Notes: generated from the letters alone by a model not told the origin. Shown: positions 7,743 through 18,871, counted from the stretch's first letter. The stretch: 64,000 nucleotides of DNA from Schumannella sp. 10F1B-5-1 (GCF_006517535.1 NZ_VHQH01000040.1:242837-306836); one strand, 5' to 3'. Numbers and translations: made by a program.

Positions 7743-8606
7743 GTGGACCGAATCCGTCGCGAGATCGCCCGGCGAGGCGGCCTGATCTCCACCGCAGAGC
7801 TTCACGCCGCGGGGCTGACGCGTCTCCAGATCCGCGAACTTGTTCTCGGTCATGAGCTCACGCACGTCCGCAAGGGCTGGTACTCCGCCTCGGAAACGCC
7901 CGCCCCGCTCGTCCGGGCTGCGCGCGTGGGCGGCCGGCTGACCTGCCTCTCTGCCGCAGCGCATCGGGGGCTCTGGGTTCCGGAACCACCGCCGGTGCTG
8001 CACGTCGGAGTCTCGACCGGCGCCGCTCAGCTGCGATCCCCACGCGATGCGACGCGACGCCTCACCCCCGGTGAGGCCGTCATCCACTGGTCGACTGAAT
8101 CCACGCTGCGGACGGCATCCGGAAGTCGCCTGCTCGCGGGACGAGTGCAGATGCTGGTCGATGTCGCGCGGTGTCAGACACCCGAAGTCGCGCTGGTCGT
8201 GGTCGAATCAGCCCTCGAGAAGAAGGTGCTGCGACAGCGCGAGCTCGATCAGTTGACTCGTCACCTGCCCGATCACCTCCGGGCGCTGCTCTCGAGAGCG
8301 ACTCCGCTCGCCGGCAGCGGCACCGAGACGCTGTTCGTCCGTCGGGCATCGAGGCTCGGCATCCGCATCCGTCAGCAGGTCTGGGTCGGTCCCGATCGGG
8401 TGGATGCGGTGCTCGGCGACCGGCTCGTCGTCGAGATCGACAGCCGCGAGTTCCACGAGCGGGAACGTGACGCCGATCGGGATGCCCGTCTCATCGCGGC
8501 CGGCTACCGCATCCTGCGCTTCACCTACCGTCAGGTCATGCACGACTGGGCATCCGTCGAGGCCGCGCTCCGGTCGGCGCTCGGTCGCGGCGACCACCGG
8601 ATCTGA
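7743..8606 (+). CDS. AbiEi-like N-domain plus DUF559 (Vsr-like) protein
   Basis: 287 residues from GTG 7743. Residues 1-50 (IARRGGLISTAELHAAG...HVRKGWY) match the winged-helix domain found at the N-terminus of AbiEi antitoxins. Residues about 205-285 match DUF559, a Vsr/restriction-like nuclease fold: VDAVLGDRLVVEIDSREFH holds the acidic triad candidates Asp221, Glu231 and Asp233, followed by the RDARLIAAGYRILRF element. Actinobacterial genomes carry many such proteins, with no established function. Base composition is visibly lower in GC than its neighbours, and the gene is bounded by two copies of a long palindrome, suggesting insertion between thyX and dapA. No partner toxin gene is beside it. 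Confidence 0.8.
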   Translation: MDRIRREIARRGGLISTAELHAAGLTRLQIRELVLGHELTHVRKGWYSASETPAPLVRAARVGGRLTCLSAAAHRGLWVPEPPPVLHVGVSTGAAQLRSPRDATRRLTPGEAVIHWSTESTLRTASGSRLLAGRVQMLVDVARCQTPEVALVVVESALEKKVLRQRELDQLTRHLPDHLRALLSRATPLAGSGTETLFVRRASRLGIRIRQQVWVGPDRVDAVLGDRLVVEIDSREFHERERDADRDARLIAAGYRILRFTYRQVMHDWASVEAALRSALGRGDHRI

Positions 8607-8643
8607 CTGAGATGCCCCGCCACGCCTCTGCTCGCGTGCGGCC

Positions 8644-8728
8644 GAACCGTCTCAAGGAGTTGCTGTAACTCGTGAGGCTGACGAGCAACACCGGCCCCAC
8701 GAGTTACAGCAACTCCTTGAGACGGTTC
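8644..8728. repeat. Long palindromic repeat, right copy
   Basis: Perfect 31-bp arms (8644-8674 and 8698-8728) around a 23-nt loop. The arm sequence is the same as in the copy at 7541-7621, and even part of the loop (GGCTGACG) is shared. It lies 37 bp after the DUF559 stop codon and 29 bp before the dapA -10 hexamer. Together with the left copy it bounds a unit of about 1.19 kb. I see no target-site duplication outside the pair. Confidence 0.9.
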
Positions 8729-8757
8729 ACCGCGCGGGCGCGCACGCCCCGCTCCGC

Positions 8758-8763
8758 TAGCCT
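8758..8763 (+). promoter_or_regulatory. -10 TAGCCT, dapA
   Basis: TAGCCT 6 nt before the GTG start of dapA; leaderless layout, just outside the right palindrome. Confidence 0.65.
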
Positions 8764-8769
8764 GGACTC

Positions 8770-9747
8770 GTGTCGACTTCTGAGAACCCGTTCGGTCAGG
8801 TCCTCGTCGCGCTGGTGACCCCGTTCACCGCCGACGGCGAAGTGGACTGGAACGACGTCGAGAAGCACATCGACCGCTGCATCCAGGATGGCGCCGACGG
8901 CATCGTCGTGACCGGCACCACCGGCGAGACCAGCACCCTGACGGACCCGGAGAAGATCAAGCTCGTCGAGGTCGCGAAGAGCGTCAGCGGCGGTCGCGCC
9001 AAGATCATCACGGGCGGCGGCTCGAACGAGACCGCGCACGCGATCGAGCTCTACAAGGCCAGCGAGAAGGCCGGCGCCGATGGGCTGATGATCGTCACGC
9101 CGTACTACAACAAGCCCACGCAGGCCGGCATCCTGACCCACTTCCGCATGGTCGCCGGCGCGACCGACCTGCCGGTGATCCTCTACGACATCCCGGGTCG
9201 CACGGGCGTGCCGATCAAGTACGAGACCATCGTGCGCATCGCGAAGCACCCCAACGTGCGCGCCATCAAGGATGCGAAGGGCGACTTCAGCGAGGTCAGC
9301 CGCGTGCTGAACCAGACCGACCTGATGTACTTCTCCGGCGACGACGCGAACGTGCTGCCGCACCTGGCGATCGGCGCCACCGGACTCATCGGCGTCACCG
9401 CGAACATCGCCTCGGCGCCGTACCGCACGATCATCGACGCCGTGAACGCGAGCGACCTCGCCACCGCGACGGCCGCCCACCAGGCTCTCGAGCCCCTCGT
9501 GCGCGCCGTCATGACCCACGTGCCCGGCACGGTCGCGGCGAAGTACATCCTGCACGGCCTCGGCCGCATCTCCAGCCCGCGCGTGCGCCTGCCGCTCGTG
9601 GGGCCGGAGGAGTGGGAGGCCGCGCAGATCGAAGACGAGCTCGCCCTCGTCGGCGCCATCGACGGCGTCGACTTCACCAACTTCCGGCCCGACCGCAACG
9701 CCGCCGCCGGCGGCGCGCTGCCCAAGGTCGCCGGCACCACGCGCTGA
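8770..9747 (+). CDS. dapA: 4-hydroxy-tetrahydrodipicolinate synthase
   Basis: 325 residues. It condenses pyruvate and aspartate semialdehyde, the first step committed to lysine/diaminopimelate. The TIM-barrel signatures are clear: GTTGETSTL (49-57) for pyruvate carboxylate binding, active-site Tyr139 in LYDIPGRTG (usually LYNVPGRTG) and Schiff-base Lys167 in AIKDAKGD. The GTG start has a -10 hexamer 6 nt upstream. The RNase J gene follows after 38 bp in the same direction and is probably co-transcribed. Confidence 0.96.
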   Translation: MSTSENPFGQVLVALVTPFTADGEVDWNDVEKHIDRCIQDGADGIVVTGTTGETSTLTDPEKIKLVEVAKSVSGGRAKIITGGGSNETAHAIELYKASEKAGADGLMIVTPYYNKPTQAGILTHFRMVAGATDLPVILYDIPGRTGVPIKYETIVRIAKHPNVRAIKDAKGDFSEVSRVLNQTDLMYFSGDDANVLPHLAIGATGLIGVTANIASAPYRTIIDAVNASDLATATAAHQALEPLVRAVMTHVPGTVAAKYILHGLGRISSPRVRLPLVGPEEWEAAQIEDELALVGAIDGVDFTNFRPDRNAAAGGALPKVAGTTR

Positions 9748-9785
9748 AACCGGCCGGGCGCTCCGGCCACGAACACAAGGACAGA

Positions 9786-11465
9786 ATGCCCGCCACCGAC
9801 GTCTACGATCCCGCCCCGCTGAAGCCGGGCACCCTGCGAGTCATCCCGATCGGCGGTCTCGGCGAGATCGGCCGCAACATGACGGCCTACGAGTTCGACG
9901 GCAAGATCCTCATCGTCGACTGCGGCGTGCTCTTCCCCGAAGAGCACCAGCCCGGAGTCGACCTGATCCTGCCCGACTTCGCGCCGATCCGTGATCGACT
10001 CGACGACATCGTCGCGGTCGTGCTCACGCACGGCCATGAGGACCACATCGGCGCCGTGCCGTACCTGCTGCGCCTGCGCGCCGACATCCCCCTGGTCGGC
10101 TCGAACCTGACGCTGGCGCTCGTCGAGGCGAAGCTCAAAGAGCACCGCATCAAGCCCTACACGCACGTCGTGCACGAGGGCCAGATCGAGAAGCTGGGTC
10201 CGTTCGAGACGGAGTTCGTGGCGGTCAACCACTCGATCCCGGATGCGCTGGCGGTCGCCATCCGCACCCCCGCGGGTCTCGTGCTGCACACGGGCGACTT
10301 CAAGATGGACCAGCTGCCGCTGGACGAGCGCATCACCGACCTGCGCGCCTTCGCGCGGCTCGGCGAGGAGGGCGTGGACCTCTTCCTGCCTGATTCGACG
10401 AACGCCGATGTGCCCGGGTTCACCCCGCTCGAGCGCGACATCGGCCCGGTGATCGAGAGCGTGATCGCCAAGGCGAAGCGCCGCGTGATCGTGGCGAGCT
10501 TCTCCAGCCACGTGCACCGGGTGCAGCAGGTTCTGGATGCGGCGGCCAAGAACAACCGCAAGGTCGCCCTGATCGGCCGGTCGATGGTGCGCAACATGGG
10601 CATCGCGGCCGACCTCGGCTACCTGCGCATGCCCGACGACATCCTCATCGACGCCAAGAAGGCGATGAAGCTGCCCGACGATCAGGTCGTGTTCATGAGC
10701 ACGGGGTCGCAGGGCGAGCCGATGGCGGTGCTGGCGCGCATGGCGAACCTCGATCACCAGATCGAGATCGGCGAGGGCGACACCGTCATCCTCGCGTCGA
10801 GCCTGATCCCGGGCAACGAGAACGCCGTCTACCGCGTGATCAACGGACTCACCAAGCTCGGCGCGAAGGTCGTGCACAAGGGCAACGCCAAGGTGCACGT
10901 GTCGGGTCACGCGGCCGCCGGCGAGCTGCTCTACTGCTACAACATCCTGCAGCCGCGCAACGTGCTGCCGGTGCACGGCGAGGCGCGTCACCTGACGGCG
11001 TCGGCCGCGCTCGCGGTCGAGACGGGTGTGCCCGAGCTGAACACCTTCATCGGCGAGAACGGCATCGTTCTCGACCTGAAGGACGGCCTGGCGAACGTGG
11101 TCGGCCAGCTCGACCTGGGCTATGTCTACGTCGACGGCTCGACCGTCGGCGAGATCACCGACGCCGACCTGAAGGACCGCCGCATCCTCGCCGAGGAGGG
11201 GTTCATCTCGATCTTCGTCGCGATCGACAAGCAGACCGGCCGTGTCATCGTGGGGCCTGAGATCCAGTCGCGCGGCTTCGCGGAGGACGAGAACGTCTTC
11301 GACGACGTGAAGCCGAAGATCATCGCCGCGCTCACCGAGGCCGCGCAGAACGGCACCCGCGACCAGCACGGCTTCAGCCAGGTCGTGCGGCGCACGGTCG
11401 GCCGCTGGGTCAACACGCAGCACCGTCGTCGGCCCATGATCGTGCCGGTCGTCATCGAGGCCTGA
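9786..11465 (+). CDS. rnj: Ribonuclease J
   Basis: 559 residues. RNase J is a metallo-beta-lactamase/beta-CASP exo- and endoribonuclease for mRNA decay and rRNA maturation. HGHEDHIGA (82-90) supplies metal ligands, NHSIPDA and HTGDFKMD supply further ones, and the beta-CASP part includes FSSHVHR and the HVSGHAAAGEL segment. The ATG at 9786 has AAGGACAG just upstream; longer in-frame extensions run through dapA and were not used. A stem-loop terminator follows at 11528. Confidence 0.95.
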   Translation: MPATDVYDPAPLKPGTLRVIPIGGLGEIGRNMTAYEFDGKILIVDCGVLFPEEHQPGVDLILPDFAPIRDRLDDIVAVVLTHGHEDHIGAVPYLLRLRADIPLVGSNLTLALVEAKLKEHRIKPYTHVVHEGQIEKLGPFETEFVAVNHSIPDALAVAIRTPAGLVLHTGDFKMDQLPLDERITDLRAFARLGEEGVDLFLPDSTNADVPGFTPLERDIGPVIESVIAKAKRRVIVASFSSHVHRVQQVLDAAAKNNRKVALIGRSMVRNMGIAADLGYLRMPDDILIDAKKAMKLPDDQVVFMSTGSQGEPMAVLARMANLDHQIEIGEGDTVILASSLIPGNENAVYRVINGLTKLGAKVVHKGNAKVHVSGHAAAGELLYCYNILQPRNVLPVHGEARHLTASAALAVETGVPELNTFIGENGIVLDLKDGLANVVGQLDLGYVYVDGSTVGEITDADLKDRRILAEEGFISIFVAIDKQTGRVIVGPEIQSRGFAEDENVFDDVKPKIIAALTEAAQNGTRDQHGFSQVVRRTVGRWVNTQHRRRPMIVPVVIEA

Positions 11466-11527
11466 GGCCCCGCGACGCCGCGGTCGCGCTTCCCGGATTC
11501 TCGGGAGCGAGCGCGGAACGCGCCCGA

Positions 11528-11570
11528 CGCCCGGTCCACCGCCTCCCGCCGGCGTGGACCGGGCGTTCTC
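11528..11570 (+). terminator. Terminator after RNase J gene
   Basis: Perfect 12-bp stem (CGCCCGGTCCAC, 11528-11539, with 11554-11565), loop of 14 nt, followed by TTCTCG. It closes the dapA-rnj transcription unit. Confidence 0.75.
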
Positions 11571-11677
11571 GCTCTCGGGGAGGAGCGACACGCGCGTCAT
11601 CTCGTCCTGTCGGATGATCTTCTGCGCACAGCCCCCGCATAGGGTGAACGGAGCATTCGTCACACCCCGGAGGTCCC

Positions 11678-12655
11678 ATGGGCATCGCACGGAAATGGGT
11701 CTTCCCGATCCTCCGACTCCTCGTCTTCGCGATCATCGCGGTCGCGCTCGTCAAGCTCGCCTTCATCGACGGGCTCTCCGACGACGGCGGCGACTCCGCG
11801 CAGCCGACGGGCCAGATCGTCGATCCGACTGTCGCTGTCGCCCGCGGCACGATCACCAACGAGGTCAAGCTGGATGCGACGGTCTCCGCCGATCCGGCCG
11901 TTCCGGTCAAGGCGACGCTCGCCGGCGAGATCACGAAGGTCTCGGCGGCGGTCGGGGCGCAGGTCGCGGCCGACACCCCGGTCGCGGTGATCCGCTCGGA
12001 GACCGTCACGCCCGACGGCCAGCCCGTGCGCAAGACCGTCACGGTGACGGCCGGCGCGGCCGGAGCGCTGTCGGCGCTGCCGATCATCGTCGGCCAGCAG
12101 GTGCAGGTCGGGGATGCGATCGGCCAGGTCGCGCCGCCGACCTTCTCGGTCAGCGGCAGCCTCGCCGCGAGCGACCAGTACCGTCTGCTCAACCGCCCGA
12201 GTGAGGCGACCGTGACGATCACGAACGGCCCCGCCCCGTTCACCTGCACGAACCTGACGATCACGACGCCGCTGAACGGCGCCGGCGCGTCGACCGCGTC
12301 GAGCGCATCCGGTGCCGATGGCGACGGCTCCGCATCCACGGCCACGACGACCGTGCGGTGCGCGGTGCCGGCCGGCGTGACGGTGTTCACCGGACTCGCG
12401 GCGAAGCTCGTGATCGCCGGCGGCGTCGCGTCCGACGTGCTGACGGTTCCCGCCACCGCGGTGCAGGGCTCCGCGGGCAGCGGCGTCGTCTACGTGCCCG
12501 ACCCGAAGGGCGGCGACCCCGTCGAGAAGCCGGTCAAGCTGGGCCTGAGCGACGGCAAGAAGGTCGAGATCACCGAGGGCCTGGCGGAGGGCGACGAGAT
12601 CCTCGAGTTCGTGCCCGGCGCGCCGGCCGCGCCCGCCGACGGCGCGCAGGGCTGA
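11678..12655 (+). CDS. MacA/HlyD-like membrane fusion protein
   Basis: 325 residues with a strong GGAGGTCCC-ATG start. One N-terminal membrane anchor (about 8-28), then an extracytoplasmic region with two half-lipoyl-like stretches (VSADPAVPVKATLAGEITKV and the GQQVQVGDAIGQV segment) and a C-terminal barrel/permuted region ending VKLGLSDGKKVEITEGLAEGDEI, as in periplasmic-adaptor proteins. It is the first gene of a three-gene unit with a MacB-type ATPase and permease; in a Gram-positive cell it would work between membrane and wall rather than reach an outer membrane. The substrate is unknown. Confidence 0.85.
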   Translation: MGIARKWVFPILRLLVFAIIAVALVKLAFIDGLSDDGGDSAQPTGQIVDPTVAVARGTITNEVKLDATVSADPAVPVKATLAGEITKVSAAVGAQVAADTPVAVIRSETVTPDGQPVRKTVTVTAGAAGALSALPIIVGQQVQVGDAIGQVAPPTFSVSGSLAASDQYRLLNRPSEATVTITNGPAPFTCTNLTITTPLNGAGASTASSASGADGDGSASTATTTVRCAVPAGVTVFTGLAAKLVIAGGVASDVLTVPATAVQGSAGSGVVYVPDPKGGDPVEKPVKLGLSDGKKVEITEGLAEGDEILEFVPGAPAAPADGAQG

Positions 12656-12658
12656 GCT

Positions 12659-13476
<818 letters not shown>

Positions 13477-13477
<1 letters not shown>

Positions 13478-14715
13478 TGCGCTTCATCACCTCGATCGCC
13501 GCCGCCCTCGTCGAGGCGTGGGGCGAGCTGCGCGTCAGCCGTCTGCGCGTGATGCTGAGCCTGATCGGCGTCGCCGTCGCCGTCGCGGCGCTCACGGCGG
13601 TGACCGCGCTGGGTGCGGTCGCCGAGCAGTCCCAGCGTGAGCAGCAGGAGCGCTACCAGGGCCGCCCGGCGCTGCTCACCTTCATGCCGAGCGATTCGAC
13701 GGGCATGAAGAGCCCCGACCCGTCGCTCACCACGACGGCGTTCCAGGACGCCGCCGATCGCTACGGCATCGACTGGACCAGCCGGGTGCTGCAGGATTCC
13801 GGCTCGGTCGAGCTGCCGCGCGGCGTCACCGAGATGCCGATCATGGCCGTCGACCCCGACTACGGCACGATGCACCGCATTGCCGTGCGCGAGGGCCGCT
13901 GGTTCGACGCCGACGACGCCGACCGCTTCGCGCCGGCGGTGATCGTGAGCACCGACCTCTGGAAGGAGCTCGGCTCGCCCGACCTGCGCACGCATCCGCA
14001 TTTCGAGCTCAGCGGGACCTCCCCGTCGACCGCCGTCGTGATCGGCGTCACCGGCGAGACGTGCGACGGCCAGTGCCTGTCGATGACGATGCTCTACGAC
14101 GACTTCGTGAAGACCGGATTCACCCGCATCGACGACGGGCCGGGCGCCTACATCCCGCAGCCCAGCTACGAGGCCTGGGTGCCGCCGTCGACGGCGAAGA
14201 AGCTCATGCCGCGCATCGCCTCGGCGATGTCGCTCGCCCTCGGCGACGGCTGGCAGATCAACCCGAGCCGCATGGACTACGCGGCGCAGCTGGGCGGATA
14301 CGACCCCTACCTGCCGCTCAAGCTCGCGGTCGGCGGCATCGCCGGTCTGGTGCTGCTGCTCGGCGCGCTCGGACTCGTCAACATCTCGCTCGTCACGGTG
14401 CGCTACCGGGTGCGCGAGATCGGCATCCGGCGCAGCTTCGGCGCCACAGCCGGGCGCGTGTTCTTCGGCGTGATGATGGAGAGCGTGGTCGCGACGGTCG
14501 TCGCGGGGCTGATCGGCGTCGCCATCGCGGTGGCCGTGCTCAAGAACCCGACCGTGATCGGCTTCATCACCTCGAGCGTGCAGGACGTTCCGCCCTTCCC
14601 GATCTCCGCCGCCCTGATCGGGCTCGGGTCGTCGGCCGCGGTCGGCGCGCTCGCCGGGCTCGTGCCGGCGCTCGTGGCCGTGCGGGTCAAGCCGATCGAC
14701 GCGATCCGCCTGTGA
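13477..14715 (+). CDS. FtsX-like ABC transporter permease
   Basis: 412 residues. It has one N-terminal membrane helix (about 28-50), a ~230-residue extracytoplasmic MacB-PCD-like domain containing a CDGQC cysteine pair, then three C-terminal membrane helices with VNISLVTVRYRVREIGIRRSFGA, the coupling segment typical of FtsX/MacB permeases. The ATG at 13477 overlaps the ATPase stop codon; upstream in-frame starts lie inside the ATPase gene. With the two genes before it, it forms a complete MacAB-like exporter. Confidence 0.92.
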
Positions 14716-14793
14716 TCGTGGATGCGCGGCGCACGCCGAATGCCGAACGGCGCGTCCCCGCCGCGCCTCCCTGGCCGCGTCGGTGCTCGCGGC

Positions 14794-14799
14794 TACCGT
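14794..14799 (+). promoter_or_regulatory. -10 TACCGT, ftsK
   Basis: TACCGT 6 nt before the ATG at 14806; no Shine-Dalgarno sequence, leaderless layout. Confidence 0.5.
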
Positions 14800-14805
14800 G
14801 ACCCC

Positions 14806-17631
14806 ATGGCCACCAGCACCCGGTCGGGTTCCCGCGCGCGCTCCGGCGCGAAGAGCGGCTCGGGCGCGCGCGGAACCTCGCGCACCCAGGCGGTGACGAA
14901 GAAGCTCCCCGCGACGAAGGCCGCCGCGAAGCAGGCTCCCGAGCAGGGGCTGCTGTCCCGCGCCTGGCTCGGCCTCGCGCACATCGCGGGCGGCGCCGCG
15001 CGCCTCTTCGGCAAGGAGGGCCTGGAGAAGGAGGAGCGCCGCGACGGCGTCCCGTTCCTGCTCCTGCTGCTCGCGATCGCGGGCGCTGCGGTCGAGTGGT
15101 TCCTGCAGCGCAACGAGATCGCGCAGGCGATCGAGGTCTGGACCTTCGGCGGGCTCTTCGGCCGCGTCGCGTTCGCCCTGCCCGTCATCATGCTGCTGTT
15201 CGCCGTCTGGCTGTTCCGGCATCCGTCGAGCGTGCACGACAACACCCGCATCGGCATCGGCCTGGTGCTCTTCCTCATCAGCGTGAGCGGCATCTGCCAC
15301 CTGGTCGGCGGCCTCCCGCAACCGGCCGAGGGGATGCCCGTGCTCGCGACCGGCGGCGGCGTCATCGGCTGGGTGATCGCCCAGCCGCTCGCCTCGCTCG
15401 GGTCGCCCTGGTATTCGGCGCCCGTCGTCGGGTTCCTGCTCGTGATCTCGCTGTTCATCATGACCAAGACGCCGCCGAACCGCATCGGCCGCCGTCTGCG
15501 CGAGCTCTACGCCTGGCTGTTCGGCGAGGCGCTGCCCGAGAAGGAGAAGTCGGCGAAGGGCGACGGCGCCGACGCGGCGGGCGGCGCGAGCGGAACCGGC
15601 GAGTTCGGCGTGTTCTCCGACCTCGGGCTCGACATGGAGGACGAGACCTCGATGCCGTGGTGGCGTCGCGGCAAGAAGAAAGATGTCGACGCCTTCGACA
15701 CCCCGGTCGTGGATGCGGCGCAGGGCGACGAGCCCGCCGCGCCCGCGGGTGCGGGCTTCGGCGCCGGCGGAACGGCCGCGACCGACGTCATCGAGCCGAC
15801 GCCGACCTCGCACGACGGCGGCATCGACCTCGACCTGCTCGACGAGCTCGCGCGCGCCGAAGAGGCCGTGCAGCGCTTCACGGGCGAGGTCCCCGCGACC
15901 GCCGTCGGCATCCGCGACGACGCCGACACGGGCGAGCAGCCCGAGGTCGCGGCGCGTCCCCCGCGAGGCCCGATCGCGCCGAAGCGCCCCTACCGTCTTC
16001 CCCCGCCCGCCGCGCTGTCGGCCGGCACGCCGCCGAAGGCGCGCACGGCGGCGAACGACGAGATCATCGCGGCCATCACGAGCGTGCTCGGGCAGTTCCA
16101 GGTGGATGCGAAGGTCACCGGATTCACGCGCGGTCCCTCGGTCACGCGCTACGAGATCGAGCTCGGCCACGGGGTGAAGGTCGAGCGCGTCACGGCGCTC
16201 GCCAAGAACCTGGCCTACGCGGTCGCCTCGAACGAGGTCAGCATCCTGTCGCCGATCCCGGGCAAGAGCGCGATCGGCGTCGAGATCCCGAACCGCGACC
16301 GCGAGATCGTGTCGCTCGGCGATGTGCTGCGTTCGGGCAACGCGGTCAAGAACTCGCACCCCATGTCGATCGGCCTGGGCAAAGACGTCGAGGGCGGCTT
16401 CGTCGTCGCCAACCTGGCGAAGATGCCGCACATCCTCGTGGCCGGCGCGACCGGCTCAGGAAAGTCGAGCTTCATCAACTCGATGATCACCTCGCTGCTC
16501 ATGCGCGCGAAGCCGGCCGAGGTGCGCCTCGTGCTGATCGACCCGAAGCGCGTCGAGCTGTCGATCTACCAGGGCGTGCCGCACCTCATCACGCCCATCA
16601 TCACGAACCCCAAGAAGGCCGCCGAGGCGCTGCAGTGGGTCGTGAAGGAGATGGACATGCGCTACGACGACCTCGCGTCGTTCGGGTTCCGCCATGTCGA
16701 CGACTTCAACCGCGCGATCCTCGCCAACGAGATCCAGCTCCCGCCGGGCAGCGAACGCGTGCTGCAGCCCTATCCCTATCTGCTCGTCGTCGTCGACGAG
16801 CTCGCCGACCTCATGATGGTCGCGCCGCGCGACGTCGAGGACTCGATCGTGCGCATCACCCAGCTGGCGCGGGCGTCGGGCATCCACCTCGTGCTGGCCA
16901 CGCAGCGCCCGTCGGTCGACGTCGTCACTGGTCTCATCAAGGCCAACGTTCCGTCGCGTCTCGCCTTCGCGGTGTCGAGCATGACCGACTCGCGCGTCAT
17001 CCTCGACCAGCCCGGCGCCGACAAGCTCATCGGCCAGGGCGACGGGCTCTTCCTGCCGATGGGCGCCGGCAAGCCGGTGCGCGTGCAGGGCGCCTGGGTG
17101 CAGGAGTCGGAGATCGCGCAGGTCGTCGACTTCGTCAAGAAGCAGGCCCAGCCCGACTACCGCGAGGATGTCGCCGCCGTGGTCGAGAAGCGCGAGATCG
17201 ACGCCGACATCGGCGACGACCTCGAGCTGCTGCTGGCCGCCGCGGAGCAGATCATCAGCACCCAGTTCGGCTCGACCTCGATGCTGCAGCGCAAGCTGCG
17301 CGTCGGCTTCGCCAAGGCCGGCCGCCTCATGGACCTGCTCGAGTCGCGCGAGATCGTCGGCCCGTCCGAGGGATCGAAGGCCCGCGACGTGCTCGTCACG
17401 CCCGACCAGCTTCCCGAGGTGCTCGCGCGACTGCGCGGCGAGCCGGCGCCCGGCTCGGGTTCGGGTGGCTCTGCTGCCGCGTCGGCGCCGTCGCGTCCGG
17501 GTGGCGGAGCGACCGGCGGCAGCGCTGCCGGGGATCCCCTGGACGACCCCGTGGCCGCGATGACGAGTGGCTATCCTGAGGTCGACGGCGACTCGGACGA
17601 GGATGCCTGGAATCTGACCGGCAGGGGGTAG
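14806..17631 (+). CDS. ftsK: DNA translocase FtsK
   Basis: 941 residues. It is a septal DNA pump for chromosome dimer resolution and segregation. A basic tail (1-60), four membrane helices (about 85-220), an acidic/Ala linker (to ~415), then the RecA-like motor: Walker [10 protein letters not shown] near 547 and the conserved [21 protein letters not shown] and [21 protein letters not shown] blocks. The C-terminal gamma winged-helix domain ([27 protein letters not shown]...) is present, so the protein is complete. pgsA follows after 2 nt. Confidence 0.96.
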   Translation: MATSTRSGSRARSGAKSGSGARGTSRTQAVTKKLPATKAAAKQAPEQGLLSRAWLGLAHIAGGAARLFGKEGLEKEERRDGVPFLLLLLAIAGAAVEWFLQRNEIAQAIEVWTFGGLFGRVAFALPVIMLLFAVWLFRHPSSVHDNTRIGIGLVLFLISVSGICHLVGGLPQPAEGMPVLATGGGVIGWVIAQPLASLGSPWYSAPVVGFLLVISLFIMTKTPPNRIGRRLRELYAWLFGEALPEKEKSAKGDGADAAGGASGTGEFGVFSDLGLDMEDETSMPWWRRGKKKDVDAFDTPVVDAAQGDEPAAPAGAGFGAGGTAATDVIEPTPTSHDGGIDLDLLDELARAEEAVQRFTGEVPATAVGIRDDADTGEQPEVAARPPRGPIAPKRPYRLPPPAALSAGTPPKARTAANDEIIAAITSVLGQFQVDAKVTGFTRGPSVTRYEIELGHGVKVERVTALAKNLAYAVASNEVSILSPIPGKSAIGVEIPNRDREIVSLGDVLRSGNAVKNSHPMSIGLGKDVEGGFVVANLAKMPHILVAGATGSGKSSFINSMITSLLMRAKPAEVRLVLIDPKRVELSIYQGVPHLITPIITNPKKAAEALQWVVKEMDMRYDDLASFGFRHVDDFNRAILANEIQLPPGSERVLQPYPYLLVVVDELADLMMVAPRDVEDSIVRITQLARASGIHLVLATQRPSVDVVTGLIKANVPSRLAFAVSSMTDSRVILDQPGADKLIGQGDGLFLPMGAGKPVRVQGAWVQESEIAQVVDFVKKQAQPDYREDVAAVVEKREIDADIGDDLELLLAAAEQIISTQFGSTSMLQRKLRVGFAKAGRLMDLLESREIVGPSEGSKARDVLVTPDQLPEVLARLRGEPAPGSGSGGSAAASAPSRPGGGATGGSAAGDPLDDPVAAMTSGYPEVDGDSDEDAWNLTGRG

Positions 17632-17633
17632 GC

Positions 17634-18383
17634 GTGGCTCTCTCCTCCTCCCCGCAGGGCGGTTCGCCCACGGGCGGCTCGGCCGGCGGTCCCGGTTCCT
17701 CCGCACCCCGCACGAACCCGATGCGCGGTCGCGTCGCCTCGCACGGCGACACCCAGGCCAGCCTCGGCAACGTGGCGAACATCGTCACGGTCGTGCGCAT
17801 CCTGCTCGCCCCGGTCTTCATCTGGCTGCTGCTCGCCGACGGCGGCGACGACGGCGTGCTGCGCTGGGTCGCCGCGGCTCTGTTCCTCGTCGCGATCCTC
17901 ACCGACTCGGTCGACGGCTTCCTCGCCCGGCGTCAGAACCTCGTCACCGACTTCGGCAAGCTGGTCGATCCGATCGCCGACAAGATCCTGGTCGGCGGCG
18001 CGCTGGTCGGCCTCTCGATCCTGCTCGAGCTGCCGTGGTGGGTCACGATCGTGATCCTCGTGCGCGAGTTCGGCATCACGGTGTTCCGCTTCATCGCGCT
18101 GCGCGACCGGGTGATCGCTGCCTCTATCTGGGGCAAGATCAAGACCGTCGTGCAGGCGGTGGCCGTGTCGTTCGCGCTCGTGCCGCTGTGGTCGCTCTTG
18201 GGCGATTGGATGCACTGGGTCAACACCGGGCTGATGACGCTGGCCGTGCTGCTCACGGTCGGCAGCGGCATCGAGTACCTGGTCGAGGCCGCGCGCGTCG
18301 GCCGCGCCGCCAAGCCCGCCGGACCCGCCTCGACGGGCGACGCGGCGTCGGGCGCCGACGCGGGCACCGAGCCGCGCGCGTGA
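17634..18383 (+). CDS. pgsA: Phosphatidylglycerophosphate synthase
   Basis: 249 residues from GTG 17634. It makes phosphatidylglycerophosphate from CDP-diacylglycerol and glycerol-3-phosphate. The CDP-alcohol phosphotransferase motif is exact: D91-xx-D94-G95-xx-A98-R99-x8-G108-xxx-D112-xxx-D116. A ~40-residue low-complexity N-terminus precedes the membrane domain. The stop overlaps the GTG of the next gene (GTGA), the common ftsK-pgsA-cinA order of actinobacteria. Confidence 0.93.
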   Translation: MALSSSPQGGSPTGGSAGGPGSSAPRTNPMRGRVASHGDTQASLGNVANIVTVVRILLAPVFIWLLLADGGDDGVLRWVAAALFLVAILTDSVDGFLARRQNLVTDFGKLVDPIADKILVGGALVGLSILLELPWWVTIVILVREFGITVFRFIALRDRVIAASIWGKIKTVVQAVAVSFALVPLWSLLGDWMHWVNTGLMTLAVLLTVGSGIEYLVEAARVGRAAKPAGPASTGDAASGADAGTEPRA

Positions 18384-18871
18384 CCCGTCCGGTCGCCGAG
18401 CTCGGCGCCGAGCTGATCTCCCGCGGCCTCACGACCGCCGTCGCCGAATCGCTCACGGGCGGCCTCGTGGTCGCCGAGCTGGTCACGGTGCCCGGCATCT
18501 CGGCCGTGCTGCACGGGGGAGCGGTCGCCTACGCGACGCCGCTCAAGCGCGACATCGTCGGCGTGGATGCGCGGCTGCTCGAGCGGCACGGAGCCGTGCA
18601 TCCCGAGGTCGCCGCCCAGCTCGCACAGCGCGTGCGGAGCGCGCTGGCGGTCGACGGCCGAGCCGCGCGCCTCGGGATCGGCACCACCGGCGTCGCCGGG
18701 CCCGATCCGCAGGACGGCCGTGCGGTCGGCTCGGTCTTCGTCGCGGTCGCTCTCGACGAGCGCGTCGAGGTGCGCGAGCTCCTGCTGGCCGGCGACCGCG
18801 CACGCATCCGCGCCGACGCCGTCGCGGCGGCTCTCGACCTGCTCGACGAGGTGCTCGAGAGCTCGCGCTGA
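18380..18871 (+). CDS. pncC: CinA-C family nicotinamide-nucleotide amidase
   Basis: 163 residues, the stand-alone CinA C-terminal domain. AVAESLTGG near 20 carries the catalytic serine region, and GTTGVAGPD and VGSVFVA are conserved family blocks. Family members deamidate nicotinamide mononucleotide in NAD salvage. The GTG start overlaps the pgsA stop by four bases. It is often annotated as competence-damage protein CinA, but the N-terminal domain is absent. Confidence 0.9.
   Translation: MTRPVAELGAELISRGLTTAVAESLTGGLVVAELVTVPGISAVLHGGAVAYATPLKRDIVGVDARLLERHGAVHPEVAAQLAQRVRSALAVDGRAARLGIGTTGVAGPDPQDGRAVGSVFVAVALDERVEVRELLLAGDRARIRADAVAAALDLLDEVLESSR

Noticed and set aside
7541..8728. CRISPR array
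   Set aside because: Only two repeat copies, about 1.1 kb apart, each a palindrome, with a gene rather than spacers between them and no cas genes in the window.
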